Source: Mucilaginibacter sp. SJ
GTDB taxonomy: Bacteria; Bacteroidota; Bacteroidia; Sphingobacteriales; Sphingobacteriaceae
Direction of reading: 5' to 3'
Length of the DNA stretch: 64,000 bases
Assembly (NCBI RefSeq): GCF_028993635.1
Contig: NZ_CP118631.1
Span: 310,001 to 374,000, forward strand
Numbering within the stretch: position 1 is the first letter of the stretch; each line of letters starts with the position of its first letter. The translations under genes and the position numbers were made by a program. The notes beneath the pieces were generated by a model, which was given only the letters and a program-made list of their open reading frames with translations, made no database searches and had not been told where the DNA came from. Shown here one piece after another: positions 27,950-37,358 of the stretch.

Positions 27950-28324
27950 TTAATTACGGACCACTGCCGATTCTTTAACAACCTGCCACCTGCCTGATAG
28001 ATATTCCCAGATCAAAGTAAAATATTTTCGGTTCAATTTGCCGTCAAATACAAGTTCGCGTGTAATTACAACCATGCCCATATTCCCATCACATACGGCG
28101 TAGTGATAGTCGGTTTTGGTAGAAAGTGGTTCGGTATTTAAATCTTTGTTTTGCTGTATAAAAGACATGAGCTGCTCTTTGTTCATAGTATCAACAACTC
28201 CGTCTTCATCAACTTTTACTATCAGTAAATTATCGGCATAAGCTTTATCAACGTATTGCACGTCAAAATGGGTTGCATGATAAATTAGTTCCCGGGTTAA
28301 TTCAATTAATTGTTCGCTGTTCAT
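27950..28324 (-). CDS. NTF2-like/SnoaL-type protein (DUF4440-like)
   Basis: 124 residues with the small alpha+beta barrel pattern of the NTF2-like superfamily. The N-terminal helices are MNSEQLIELTRELIYHATHFD, then AYADNLLIVKVDEDGVVDTMNKEQLMSFI, and the closing strands are MGMVVITRELVFDGKLNRKYFTLIWEYLSGRWQVV. These folds serve as enzymes, immunity proteins or ligand binders; no catalytic residue set is identifiable. It stands alone between two terminator-like hairpins, and its upstream region shares a 14-mer with the small acidic gene, suggesting common control. Confidence 0.75.
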   Translation of the reverse strand: MNSEQLIELTRELIYHATHFDVQYVDKAYADNLLIVKVDEDGVVDTMNKEQLMSFIQQNKDLNTEPLSTKTDYHYAVCDGNMGMVVITRELVFDGKLNRKYFTLIWEYLSGRWQVVKESAVVRN

Positions 28325-28479
28325 CTTTTAATTTTTGAGGATTAATTATTGTGTGTATTCGACCTTTAGGTAAAACTGAATGTGTTAAGCTATGGTTATC
28401 GGGGATGAGCGGAGACAATACTTATGCCAGGTTCTAAATTGTTGATTTATAGGTATTTGTATATTAAATAAAAATATTG

Positions 28480-28519
28480 TACACCTTATTTCGACAATAT
28501 TTGAATGCATTGACGAAAT
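28480..28519. repeat. Shared 14-mer and imperfect inverted repeat upstream of the NTF2-like gene
   Basis: TACACCTTATTTCG (28480-28493) is the second copy of the motif at 27635-27648. It overlaps an inverted repeat, ATTTCGACAAT (28488-28498) / ATTGACGAAAT (28509-28519), with one mismatch. It lies between the NTF2-like promoter side and the end of the thiamine operon, so it may also aid termination. Confidence 0.4.
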
Positions 28520-28611
28520 GGAGTGTCACGATCAGATGATTTTATACTGACTTGTATAGGGATTCTGAACTGCAGCGAAACTATTATCAGACTTGAGTGA
28601 TATACGTGCCT

Positions 28612-29445
28612 TTAGAAATTGAGCTTCGCCAACTTACGGGGTTTGAAAAAATGATTCAAAGGGCCGGATCCCTCGCCGGTTTTTACATTCTGTCCTTCTT
28701 TGATGGCTATATTAACGTAGTTCCCGGCCAAAGCAATAGCTTCGGTTAGAGATTGCCCTCGTGCTATGTGAGATGCGATAGCCGAAGCCAGTGTACAACC
28801 CGTTCCGTGTGTATTTAAGGAATTTATAAAAGGATAGGCAAAAGTTTTTCTTACACCTTGCCGATCAGCATATACGTTGTAGAGTTCAGCCCCATCTAAG
28901 TGCCCGCCTTTTACAAGAACGCCCTGGCTACCTAAATCTAACAACGCTTCTGCCGCGTTTATCATATCATCAACATTACCAGCATATTTGCCTATTAGTT
29001 GAGCTGTTTCATTCAGGTTTGGCGTGAGCAGGGTTACCATTGGAAAAAGCAGCTCCTTCATGGCAAACAATGCTTCGTTATTTGCCAGTTGTTTTCCGCT
29101 GCTTGAGCTGATAACTGGGTCGAGGATGATGGGTAGCGGTTCGTATTTTTTTAAAGCATCGGTCACCGCCTGCACAGTTTCCGCATTTGGCAGCATCCCG
29201 ATTTTTACAGCCAAAGGCCGGATATCGCTCATTACCGCGCTGATTTGATTTTGCACCATTGCCGGCCGTACGACGTGAATATCAGTTACCCCCAGGGTAT
29301 TTTGCGCGGTAATGGCAGTAATGGCTGAGGTGCCGTAACAACCCAGGGCGGCAAAGGTCTTCAGATCGGCCTGAATGCCCGCACCGCCGCCGCTATCGGA
29401 GCCGGCGATGGTTAATACCGAACAATATTGATAATACTGCATCAT
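28612..29445 (-). CDS. thiD: Hydroxymethylpyrimidine/phosphomethylpyrimidine kinase ThiD
   Basis: 277 residues. ThiD phosphorylates HMP to HMP-P and then HMP-PP, the pyrimidine half of thiamine. It is a ribokinase-fold protein with the opening TIAGSDSGGGAGIQADLKTF and the catalytic GTGCTLASAIASHIARG motif near residue 210, both intact. Length is normal and no C-terminal ThiE or TenA fusion is present. Last gene of the thi operon, starting 6 bp after thiF. Confidence 0.97.
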   Translation of the reverse strand: MMQYYQYCSVLTIAGSDSGGGAGIQADLKTFAALGCYGTSAITAITAQNTLGVTDIHVVRPAMVQNQISAVMSDIRPLAVKIGMLPNAETVQAVTDALKKYEPLPIILDPVISSSSGKQLANNEALFAMKELLFPMVTLLTPNLNETAQLIGKYAGNVDDMINAAEALLDLGSQGVLVKGGHLDGAELYNVYADRQGVRKTFAYPFINSLNTHGTGCTLASAIASHIARGQSLTEAIALAGNYVNIAIKEGQNVKTGEGSGPLNHFFKPRKLAKLNF

Positions 29446-29451
29446 TTCGTT

Positions 29452-30513
29452 TTAAAAATTAAAGGCGTTAATGCCCCCTTTTAAACTAAAGGCCGCTATT
29501 CCCGAAAAAGACCTGATTTGCTGAGCCGCTATTTTACTGCGTTGCCCGGTTTGGCAAATAAATACCAGCTTTTTACCGCTTGGAAAAATATTAGCGTGTT
29601 CTTCCAGCTCATAAAGCGGGATATTTATTCCTCCTATATTTTCATCGTCAAATTCATAGGTTTCACGCACATCAACCAGGTAAATTTCGTCGGGTGTTTC
29701 CGCGTGCCATTTTTTGAAGGTGTCGGCATCGATTTCATTTACAACCCTATCATTTTCAACCGACAGAGATGTGTTAACCGGGGGGGAAGGTGTTGCGGCA
29801 GAAATTTTGAAAATACTGATGCTGTTGTCAAGCGCATTCAGGGTGAACAGTTTGCCAGATAATAGTTCCCCAATACCGCAAATCAACTTAATGGCTTCGT
29901 TGGCCATATAAGTACCTATTATACCGGGTAATACGCCGATAACACCAATTTCGGCACAGTTGGGCGCTTCATTTTCTGGCGGCGCTTCGGAAAACAGGTC
30001 ACGATAGCCGGGGCCGCCCCGATGATTAAACACCGATACCTGTCCCTCAAATTTAAATATTGAGCCAAATACCAGCGGTTTGCCAAGGGCGGCGCAAGTA
30101 TCATTCACCAGGTAGCGGGTTGTAAAGTTATCGGAGCCATCTATCACCACATCAAAACCGATTATCAGTTGTTGGGCGTTGGCAAGGGTAATCCTTTCGG
30201 TATATGTTATCAGGTCTACAAAAGGATTAAGCTGATTTAGTTTTTGTTTGGCTGTCAAAGCCTTTGGCCGGCCAATATCAGCGGCAGCATATAATATTTG
30301 CCGGTGCAGGTTGCTGATATCAACCACGTCATCATCTACAATACCAATGGTGCCCACTCCGGCTGCAACCAGGTATTGCAAAACCGGGCAACCTAAGCCG
30401 CCGGCCCCTATCATTAACACCCGGGCGGCTTTTAGTTTTTCTTGTCCGTGCAGGCCCAGCTCGGGCAATATCATTTGCCGGTTGTATCTTTTCAGTTCTT
30501 CGCGTTCCAGCAT
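29452..30513 (-). CDS. thiF: ThiF-type adenylyltransferase with C-terminal rhodanese domain
   Basis: 353 residues. The N-terminal E1-like Rossmann domain (about 1-245) has the nucleotide loop MIGAGGLG (about 35-42) and the DDDVVDISNLHRQ motif. It adenylates the C-terminal glycine of ThiS. The C-terminal rhodanese domain (about 260-353) has the catalytic cysteine in FICQTGQRS and could supply persulfide sulfur, so one polypeptide covers activation and sulfur transfer. MoeB-like proteins share this architecture (molybdopterin sulfur transfer), but the thi-operon position supports ThiF. It starts 4 bp after thiH. Confidence 0.93.
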   Translation of the reverse strand: MLEREELKRYNRQMILPELGLHGQEKLKAARVLMIGAGGLGCPVLQYLVAAGVGTIGIVDDDVVDISNLHRQILYAAADIGRPKALTAKQKLNQLNPFVDLITYTERITLANAQQLIIGFDVVIDGSDNFTTRYLVNDTCAALGKPLVFGSIFKFEGQVSVFNHRGGPGYRDLFSEAPPENEAPNCAEIGVIGVLPGIIGTYMANEAIKLICGIGELLSGKLFTLNALDNSISIFKISAATPSPPVNTSLSVENDRVVNEIDADTFKKWHAETPDEIYLVDVRETYEFDDENIGGINIPLYELEEHANIFPSGKKLVFICQTGQRSKIAAQQIRSFSGIAAFSLKGGINAFNF

Positions 30514-30517
30514 ATCC

Positions 30518-31630
30518 TTAGGTTAAACAGCTATCCCAATCTTTCCAAACCGCTTCATAGCCCTGTTTAGCAATTATCTCTGCGATTTCCGCAGGACTGC
30601 GCTCGTCGGAAATTTCGAACTGCTCCAGCGACTCAGGCTCTACCGTGTACCCGCCCGGATTGGTTTTTGAACCGGCGCTTATAGAGGTAATACCCAACTT
30701 GATGATATTATTGCGGAAGTTGGCAGATTCGCGGGTGGATATCGAGAGTTCAACCTCCTCGTTAAACAAACGATAAGCGCAGATCAGTTGTACCAGTTCG
30801 CGGTCATTCATCTCCACCTTTGGCTCAAGGCCGCCGCTAAAAGGTCTCAACCTCGGGAACGAAAGGCTGTATTTAGTTTGCCAGTATTTTTTTTCGAGGT
30901 AGTTAAGGTGCATCGCGGTGAAAAAACAATCGGTGCGCCAGTCTTCCAAACCAATTAAAACGCCCAGTCCCATTTTATGGATCCCGGCCTGGCCCAACCT
31001 GTCAGGCGTTTCCACCCTGTATTTAAAGTTTGATTTTTTGCCTTTGGGGTGGTGTTTTTTGTAATCCTCTTTATGATAAGTTTCCTGGTATACCAGCACG
31101 GTGTTAAGGCCATAAGGCGTTAGCTGCTGATAGTCTTCCAGGTCCATCGGTTGCACCTCCATCGAGATATGGGCAAAATGAGGCCTGATCAATTCGAGCG
31201 CTTTTTTAAAATAATCAACATGCACATTCACGTTGTCCTCGCCCGTTACCAGTAATACATGCTCGTAGCCCATCTCTTTAATAACGGCCACTTCCTGCAT
31301 AATTTCCATTGGCGAAAGCGTTTTGCGTTTTACCTTGTTGTCGTAACTAAAGCCGCAATAAGTACAGATATTACTGCATTCGTTGGATAGATAAAGCGGC
31401 GCGTACATCTGCAGCACCTTACCAAAACGTTTCAGGGTCAGGCGCTGGCTGATCTGCGCCATTTGCTCCAGGTAGGGGGCTGCAGCAGGTGATACCAGGG
31501 CCTTAAAATCTTCCAATGTTCGTTTATCAGCGGCCAGGGCGCGTTCAACATCCGCGCTGGTTTTGGCGTAGATACTGGCCTTGGTATCATCCCAGTTATA
31601 GGTTTCAAAAATATCGTTAAAACTACTCAT
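30518..31630 (-). CDS. thiH: 2-iminoacetate synthase ThiH (radical SAM)
   Basis: 370 residues. ThiH cleaves tyrosine to dehydroglycine (2-iminoacetate) for thiazole formation, the oxygen-independent alternative to ThiO. The radical-SAM cluster is Cys85-x3-Cys89-x2-Cys92 (CSNICTYC), followed by the family pattern [11 protein letters not shown] and the C-terminal BATS-type region ([24 protein letters not shown]). Its start overlaps the thiG stop by 8 bp, so ThiG and ThiH, which form a complex, are translationally coupled. Confidence 0.97.
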   Translation of the reverse strand: MSSFNDIFETYNWDDTKASIYAKTSADVERALAADKRTLEDFKALVSPAAAPYLEQMAQISQRLTLKRFGKVLQMYAPLYLSNECSNICTYCGFSYDNKVKRKTLSPMEIMQEVAVIKEMGYEHVLLVTGEDNVNVHVDYFKKALELIRPHFAHISMEVQPMDLEDYQQLTPYGLNTVLVYQETYHKEDYKKHHPKGKKSNFKYRVETPDRLGQAGIHKMGLGVLIGLEDWRTDCFFTAMHLNYLEKKYWQTKYSLSFPRLRPFSGGLEPKVEMNDRELVQLICAYRLFNEEVELSISTRESANFRNNIIKLGITSISAGSKTNPGGYTVEPESLEQFEISDERSPAEIAEIIAKQGYEAVWKDWDSCLT

Positions 31631-32390
31631 CTAAAAAAGAAGTTAGTGGACTACTTGCCATAGCATGTGATACCGGTTGTGCCAGTTTTGCTTCAAAAGC
31701 CATCCGGCCGGCTTCAACGGCCAGTTTAAATGCTTCGGCCATTTGTACAGGATTACTTGATACCGCGATGGCGGTGTTTACCAGTACCGCGTCGGCGCCT
31801 ATCTCAAGCGCTTTGGCTGCATCAGACGGAGCACCTATACCCGCATCAACAATAACGGGTACACGGCTTTGGCTGATGATGATCTCTAAAAAATCGATGG
31901 TTTTAAGTCCTTTATTACTACCAATGGGCGAGCCTAAAGGCATCACGGCCGCGGTACCGGCTTCTTCAAGCCTTTTGCATAATACGGGGTCGGCATGGAT
32001 ATAGGGCAATACTGTAAAACCCAGTTTCGCCAGTTCTTCGGTAGCTTTTAGGGTTTCTATAGGGTCTGGCATCAGGTATTTGGGGTCTGGATGGATCTCC
32101 AACTTTATCCAGTTGGTTTCCAGCGCCTCGCGGGCAAGCTGGGCGGCAAACACAGCCTCCTTAGCGTTCCGTACACCTGAGGTATTAGGCAGCAGGTTAA
32201 TATGCGGATATTTTAAACGCAGCAACAGATCGTCGTTGTCGTTGTTTTTTACATCAACACGCTTCAGGGCTACGGTTACCAGTTCAGAGCCTGAGGCCAG
32301 CAAAGCCTCCTCCATCATGACAGGCGAGTTAAATTTGCCGGTGCCTGTAAATAAGCGCGACTGAAAAGTTTTATCAGCGATGGTTAACAT
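31623..32390 (-). CDS. thiG: Thiazole synthase ThiG
   Basis: 255 residues. ThiG condenses deoxyxylulose-5-phosphate, 2-iminoacetate and ThiS-thiocarboxylate to the thiazole phosphate. TIM-barrel sequence with [10 protein letters not shown] near the start, [12 protein letters not shown], and the phosphate-binding end [33 protein letters not shown]. Complete and normal length. It starts 10 bp after thiE and overlaps thiH. Confidence 0.97.
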   Translation of the reverse strand: MLTIADKTFQSRLFTGTGKFNSPVMMEEALLASGSELVTVALKRVDVKNNDNDDLLLRLKYPHINLLPNTSGVRNAKEAVFAAQLAREALETNWIKLEIHPDPKYLMPDPIETLKATEELAKLGFTVLPYIHADPVLCKRLEEAGTAAVMPLGSPIGSNKGLKTIDFLEIIISQSRVPVIVDAGIGAPSDAAKALEIGADAVLVNTAIAVSSNPVQMAEAFKLAVEAGRMAFEAKLAQPVSHAMASSPLTSFLDE

Positions 32391-32400
32391 AGTGTTGATT

Positions 32401-33045
32401 TTAAGCTTCGTTAAACGAAGGTTGATTTAAATGATGGTATAATTCCGAAACCACTTGCCTGGCGTTGGTAGCGTGGGTGATTGCGCCGGACAGCGCAGCA
32501 CCGTATACGCCGCTTTGTATGATCAGCGGTATATCGGCCGGCACAATGCCGCCGATAGCGATTACCGGGATACTCATATTTGCAAGACGCATCTGATCCA
32601 TGATATCCCGATAACCGTCCAGCCCCAGAATAGGGCTCAGCTTTTGTTTGGTAGTTGTAAAACGGTAAGGGCCAAGGCCGATATAGTCGGCGCCCTCGGC
32701 AACGCGCTGTTTTACATGCGCAAATGTATTGGCCGTACCACCGATGATCATATCAGGGCCAACAATCTGACGGGCCTGTTGTATGGGCATATCCTGTAAA
32801 CCCAGGTGCAGCCCATGGGCACCCGCCTTTTTTGCAATTTCAGGATGGTCGTTCACTATTAATCTGGCGCCGTATCCGTCACAAAGTTTAACGGCCTCGA
32901 TGGCATAATGCAGAATGATATCTTCCGGTTGATCTTTAACCCTTAGCTGTACCCATTTACAACCGGCATCCAAAGCGGCTTTGATAGCGCCGGCATGTGT
33001 ACCGTTTTGCGGCTGTTGAGAGATATAATGCAGTTTATCAATCAT
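32401..33045 (-). CDS. thiE: Thiamine-phosphate synthase ThiE
   Basis: 214 residues. ThiE joins HMP-PP and thiazole phosphate to thiamine phosphate. TIM barrel with the substrate motifs [46 protein letters not shown] and the phosphate site [27 protein letters not shown]. The two thiE-type genes in the operon differ. This copy has the full set of ThiE motifs and is the likely synthase. It overlaps the preceding TenI/ThiE-like gene by ATGA. Confidence 0.95.
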   Translation of the reverse strand: MIDKLHYISQQPQNGTHAGAIKAALDAGCKWVQLRVKDQPEDIILHYAIEAVKLCDGYGARLIVNDHPEIAKKAGAHGLHLGLQDMPIQQARQIVGPDMIIGGTANTFAHVKQRVAEGADYIGLGPYRFTTTKQKLSPILGLDGYRDIMDQMRLANMSIPVIAIGGIVPADIPLIIQSGVYGAALSGAITHATNARQVVSELYHHLNQPSFNEA

Positions 33046-33649
33046 GGATTTAATTGTTCGGTTTGTTTTTTAATGCTTATAAAATTGGAAACAGCCTGCT
33101 TGGGATCTTGCCAGATAGCACCTAAAACCGCCGCTCCGTCAAAATTCATCTTTTTTAGTAGGGTTAAATTAGATACATCCACGCCGCCAAGCGCTATTAT
33201 TTTTGGTCCGGACTTATTACTGTCTAAACAAAAACCGGCAGGCAGCATGCTTTGATAACCCGGTTTGGATATGCTATTGAACACCGGGCTTAAAAACGTG
33301 TACTCAAAATGTTTTAGTGAAGATGTGTCGCTAACATCATGTATCGAAGTACTCAACCGGTAGCCCTCTTTAAGCTGAATGTTTAACTTCAGTTGGTCGC
33401 TTTTGATACGATCCTTTTCGGGATAATGTAAATAGTGCATCTCAAAAACTTTAGCCAGCCCATGATGCTGATGACAAACTACCGCATGATGATAGGCCTG
33501 GTCAATCCGAGTAATCAGATTGGTACATTGATCGAGATCCCAACCTGGTTTGCGCAGGTGGAAACGCTGTAAACCGGCCCCGAACAAGCGGTTGATTATT
33601 TGTGCTTCATCCGGCACAGTATCCGGGGCCGATATCACGATCAATTCCA

Positions 33650-33650
<1 letters not shown>
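33042..33650 (-). CDS. ThiE/TenI-like protein (second copy, probable thiazole tautomerase)
   Basis: 202 residues, a shorter and divergent TMP-synthase/TenI-fold protein. Landmarks are LVISAPDTVPDE at the start, LQRFHLRKPGWD, STSIHDVSDTSSL, YTFLSPVFNSISKPGY and IALGGVDVSNL. The ThiE diphosphate-binding NDxxxLA block is absent and replaced by VCHQHHGLAKVF, while the TenI-like (L)SPVFxSxSKPGY segment is clear. A thiazole tautomerase role (TenI) is therefore more likely than TMP synthesis; this is inference. Start and upstream thiC stop share one base (TAATG), and its stop overlaps thiE. Confidence 0.8.
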
Positions 33651-35539
<1,889 letters not shown>

Positions 35540-35550
35540 CTATTGGGTGT

Positions 35551-35754
35551 TTATCCTCCCTGGGTGGCTTTAATAATGATGACCTTATCGCCCTGATTGA
35601 GCTTGTGGTTTTCCCATTGGGTTTTGGGAACAATGGCTTCGTTGATGGCAATGGCCAGCCCCCGGTCAGGGTGCTGCAAGACATCAGCGAGCAAAGCCTG
35701 CACGTTGCAGTTATCAGGCACAATAAAATTTTGTTGATTAACGGTTACTTCCAT
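35551..35754 (-). CDS. thiS: Sulfur carrier protein ThiS
   Basis: 67-residue ubiquitin-like carrier ending in the essential Gly-Gly (ATQGG) that ThiF adenylates. Beta-grasp pattern MEVTVNQQNFIV, GLAIAINEAIVPKTQW, GDKVIIIKATQGG. First gene of the thi operon, about 80 nt after the TPP aptamer. Confidence 0.95.
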   Translation of the reverse strand: MEVTVNQQNFIVPDNCNVQALLADVLQHPDRGLAIAINEAIVPKTQWENHKLNQGDKVIIIKATQGG

Positions 35755-35803
35755 TACGTTGCATTAAAATTTCAACTGTAGGAATGTCCCCGTATTAGGA
35801 AAG

Positions 35804-35825
35804 AAAAAACAACACCAATAGTGTT
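35804..35825 (-). terminator. Probable attenuator terminator of the TPP riboswitch
   Basis: On the minus strand AACAC-TATTG-GTGTT is followed by GTTTTTTCTTT, between the aptamer and thiS. This is the layout of a transcription-terminating expression platform: TPP binding would favour this stem. The stem is only 5 bp, so the assignment is moderate. Confidence 0.55.
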
Positions 35826-35833
35826 ATCGTCAC

Positions 35834-35904
35834 TTTTCCCTTCGCCAGCATTACCTGGATCAGGTTCAAAGGGTATTATCTCAGTCCGTCAGGACACCCC
35901 TAAA
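35834..35904 (-). ncRNA. TPP riboswitch (THI element)
   Basis: On the minus strand the leader contains GGGGTGTCC, the conserved CTGAGAT, ACCCTTTGAACCTGATC and GGTAATGCTGGCGAAGGGA in the right order and spacing, the hallmark of the thiamine-pyrophosphate aptamer. It precedes thiS, so thiamine pyrophosphate represses the operon. Confidence 0.96.
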
Positions 35905-35911
35905 GTTGCAG

Positions 35912-35954
35912 TAAAGCTAAAGGAATAAAATTGATTAATCCAAATCAATTTTAT
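35912..35954 (-). promoter_or_regulatory. Candidate thi promoter with overlapping inverted repeat
   Basis: Minus strand TAGCTTTA (35912-35919; one base off TAnnTTTG) lies 21 bp from TTTG (35941-35944), near the Bacteroidota spacing, and would start RNA close to the riboswitch 5' end. A perfect 12-bp inverted repeat, ATAAAATTGATT (35925-35936) / AATCAATTTTAT (35943-35954), overlaps the -33 element and could bind a regulator. The remainder up to 36198 has no gene. Confidence 0.4.
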
Positions 35955-36198
35955 GTTAAGACTGTCTGCTTACTACTGATGGTAGTTTGTTTTAACGTGT
36001 AAGTGTATTGAAGATCAAGTGATTGAATTGTGTTAATACTGGCGAAAATAATTTGAAAGCACCAGGCAAATTATCGTCAGCTTAACCCAAGATCCATAAA
36101 ATAATAAACTACTCTCAACCTGATGTCAAATAATTGTTAATCGGCAAAATCGGGCCGGTCAATAAAAATAAGTGTCTTATCTTAGCTGCAACTGAAGT

Positions 36199-37128
36199 AT
36201 GAACACATTAGTTGATTTAATACAAACCTATGGGCTCTGGCTGGTATTTTTGATCACTCTTTTACAGAGTGTTGGATTGCCGCTGCCTGCATTTGCAGTA
36301 TTGATTGTTACTACCGCTGTAACACCTGCAACCGAAGCTAATATCATCATACTCATTTTAACCGGATCACTGGGTACCTTAGCAGGCGACCTCATATTAT
36401 ATTTTGCCGGGAAGAGATACGGAACGGGGATCCTTGGGAAATTATGTAAAATTTCTATGTCACCGGATACCTGTGTTCGCAGCACCGGCGATATTTTTGA
36501 ACGCTACGGCGCCCCTGCGTTAACCATTGTGAAATTTATTCCGGGGCTATCAACACTGGCACCTGTTGTTGCCGGAGTTTATGCAATGCGGGTGACATTA
36601 TTTGTGTTTTTTTCATCTATCGCAGCACTTATCTATCTCGGCGCGGCAGTGACCCTTGGTGCAGTTTTTCGGCACCAGGTTAGTGGTTTGATCGCCGCAT
36701 TAAGTCATTATGGCACAATGGGTAGTTTATTTGTCGTCATGCTGTTCGGTTTATACCTTTTGTTCAAATGGCTTCGGCGGTATCACCTCATCAGGCAGTT
36801 TGAAACGGATAGGTTAACTGTGAATGATTTGATAGAACTGATTGACGGAGAATCGAACCCTGTGATACTTGATGCGCGTCCGATAGATCAGCGCACAAGA
36901 AATGGATTTATACCGGGCTCAGTCCCCATAGACGAAAACAGTTTTAATGATATTGCCGACCGATATGCCGGGCATAAGGAGATTGTTATTTATTGTTCGT
37001 GCCCGAATGAAATAACCGCTGCAAGATATGCAGAGAAATTGCGTAAAGTTGGCCTGAAGCGCATCCGGCCCTTAGTGGGAGGGATTGATGCGTGGGCCGA
37101 ATCAGGCCAGCAGGTTACATTTCTTTAA
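36199..37128 (+). CDS. DedA-family membrane protein fused to a rhodanese domain
   Basis: 309 residues. The N-terminal DedA/SNARE-associated domain (about 1-195) has hydrophobic segments near residues 12-40, 48-70, 110-160 and 175-192, and the DedA motif FERYGAPALTIVKFIPGLSTL with APVVAG. Family members are polyprenyl-phosphate or phospholipid flippases and maintain membrane potential. The C-terminal rhodanese domain (about 205-305) has a Cys-containing active loop VIYCSCPNE (Cys266/Cys268). The fusion is known in several phyla, and sulfur transfer or redox sensing at the inner membrane is inferred. Monocistronic; a palindromic repeat element follows. Confidence 0.9.
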   Translation: MNTLVDLIQTYGLWLVFLITLLQSVGLPLPAFAVLIVTTAVTPATEANIIILILTGSLGTLAGDLILYFAGKRYGTGILGKLCKISMSPDTCVRSTGDIFERYGAPALTIVKFIPGLSTLAPVVAGVYAMRVTLFVFFSSIAALIYLGAAVTLGAVFRHQVSGLIAALSHYGTMGSLFVVMLFGLYLLFKWLRRYHLIRQFETDRLTVNDLIELIDGESNPVILDARPIDQRTRNGFIPGSVPIDENSFNDIADRYAGHKEIVIYCSCPNEITAARYAEKLRKVGLKRIRPLVGGIDAWAESGQQVTFL

Positions 37129-37180
37129 AGCCACTGAGTGGTACACATCTTTAATGACCTTATTATTAATTAAAAAACGA

Positions 37181-37334
37181 TGTCATTTCGAACAAACCGT
37201 AGGGGGATTTGTGTGTCGGCAGGTGAGGAGAAATCTTCTACGCCTTGCTTTTCGTCGCGTAAATTTTGCATATAGTATAAGATTTCTCACTCTTACCCCG
37301 CTATTTTCCCACCCTTCAAGAGTTCGAAATGACA
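37181..37334. repeat. 154-bp MITE-like palindromic element
   Basis: Perfect 13-bp terminal inverted repeats TGTCATTTCGAAC (37181-37193) and GTTCGAAATGACA (37322-37334), with a second inner pair GAGAAATCTT (37228-37237) / AAGATTTCTC (37279-37288). No coding capacity. It resembles the short dispersed 'GTCATTTCGA..GAGAAATCTT' repeats I recall from Sphingobacteriaceae genomes; the copy number is from memory, not shown here. Confidence 0.7.
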
Positions 37335-37358
37335 TTTTATTGTACATACAGACCTCTT

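Noticed and set aside
29452..30513. MoeB/molybdopterin sulfur-transfer identity for the ThiF-rhodanese protein
   Set aside because: The architecture fits both, but the gene is embedded in a complete thi operon with ThiS and no moa/moe genes.
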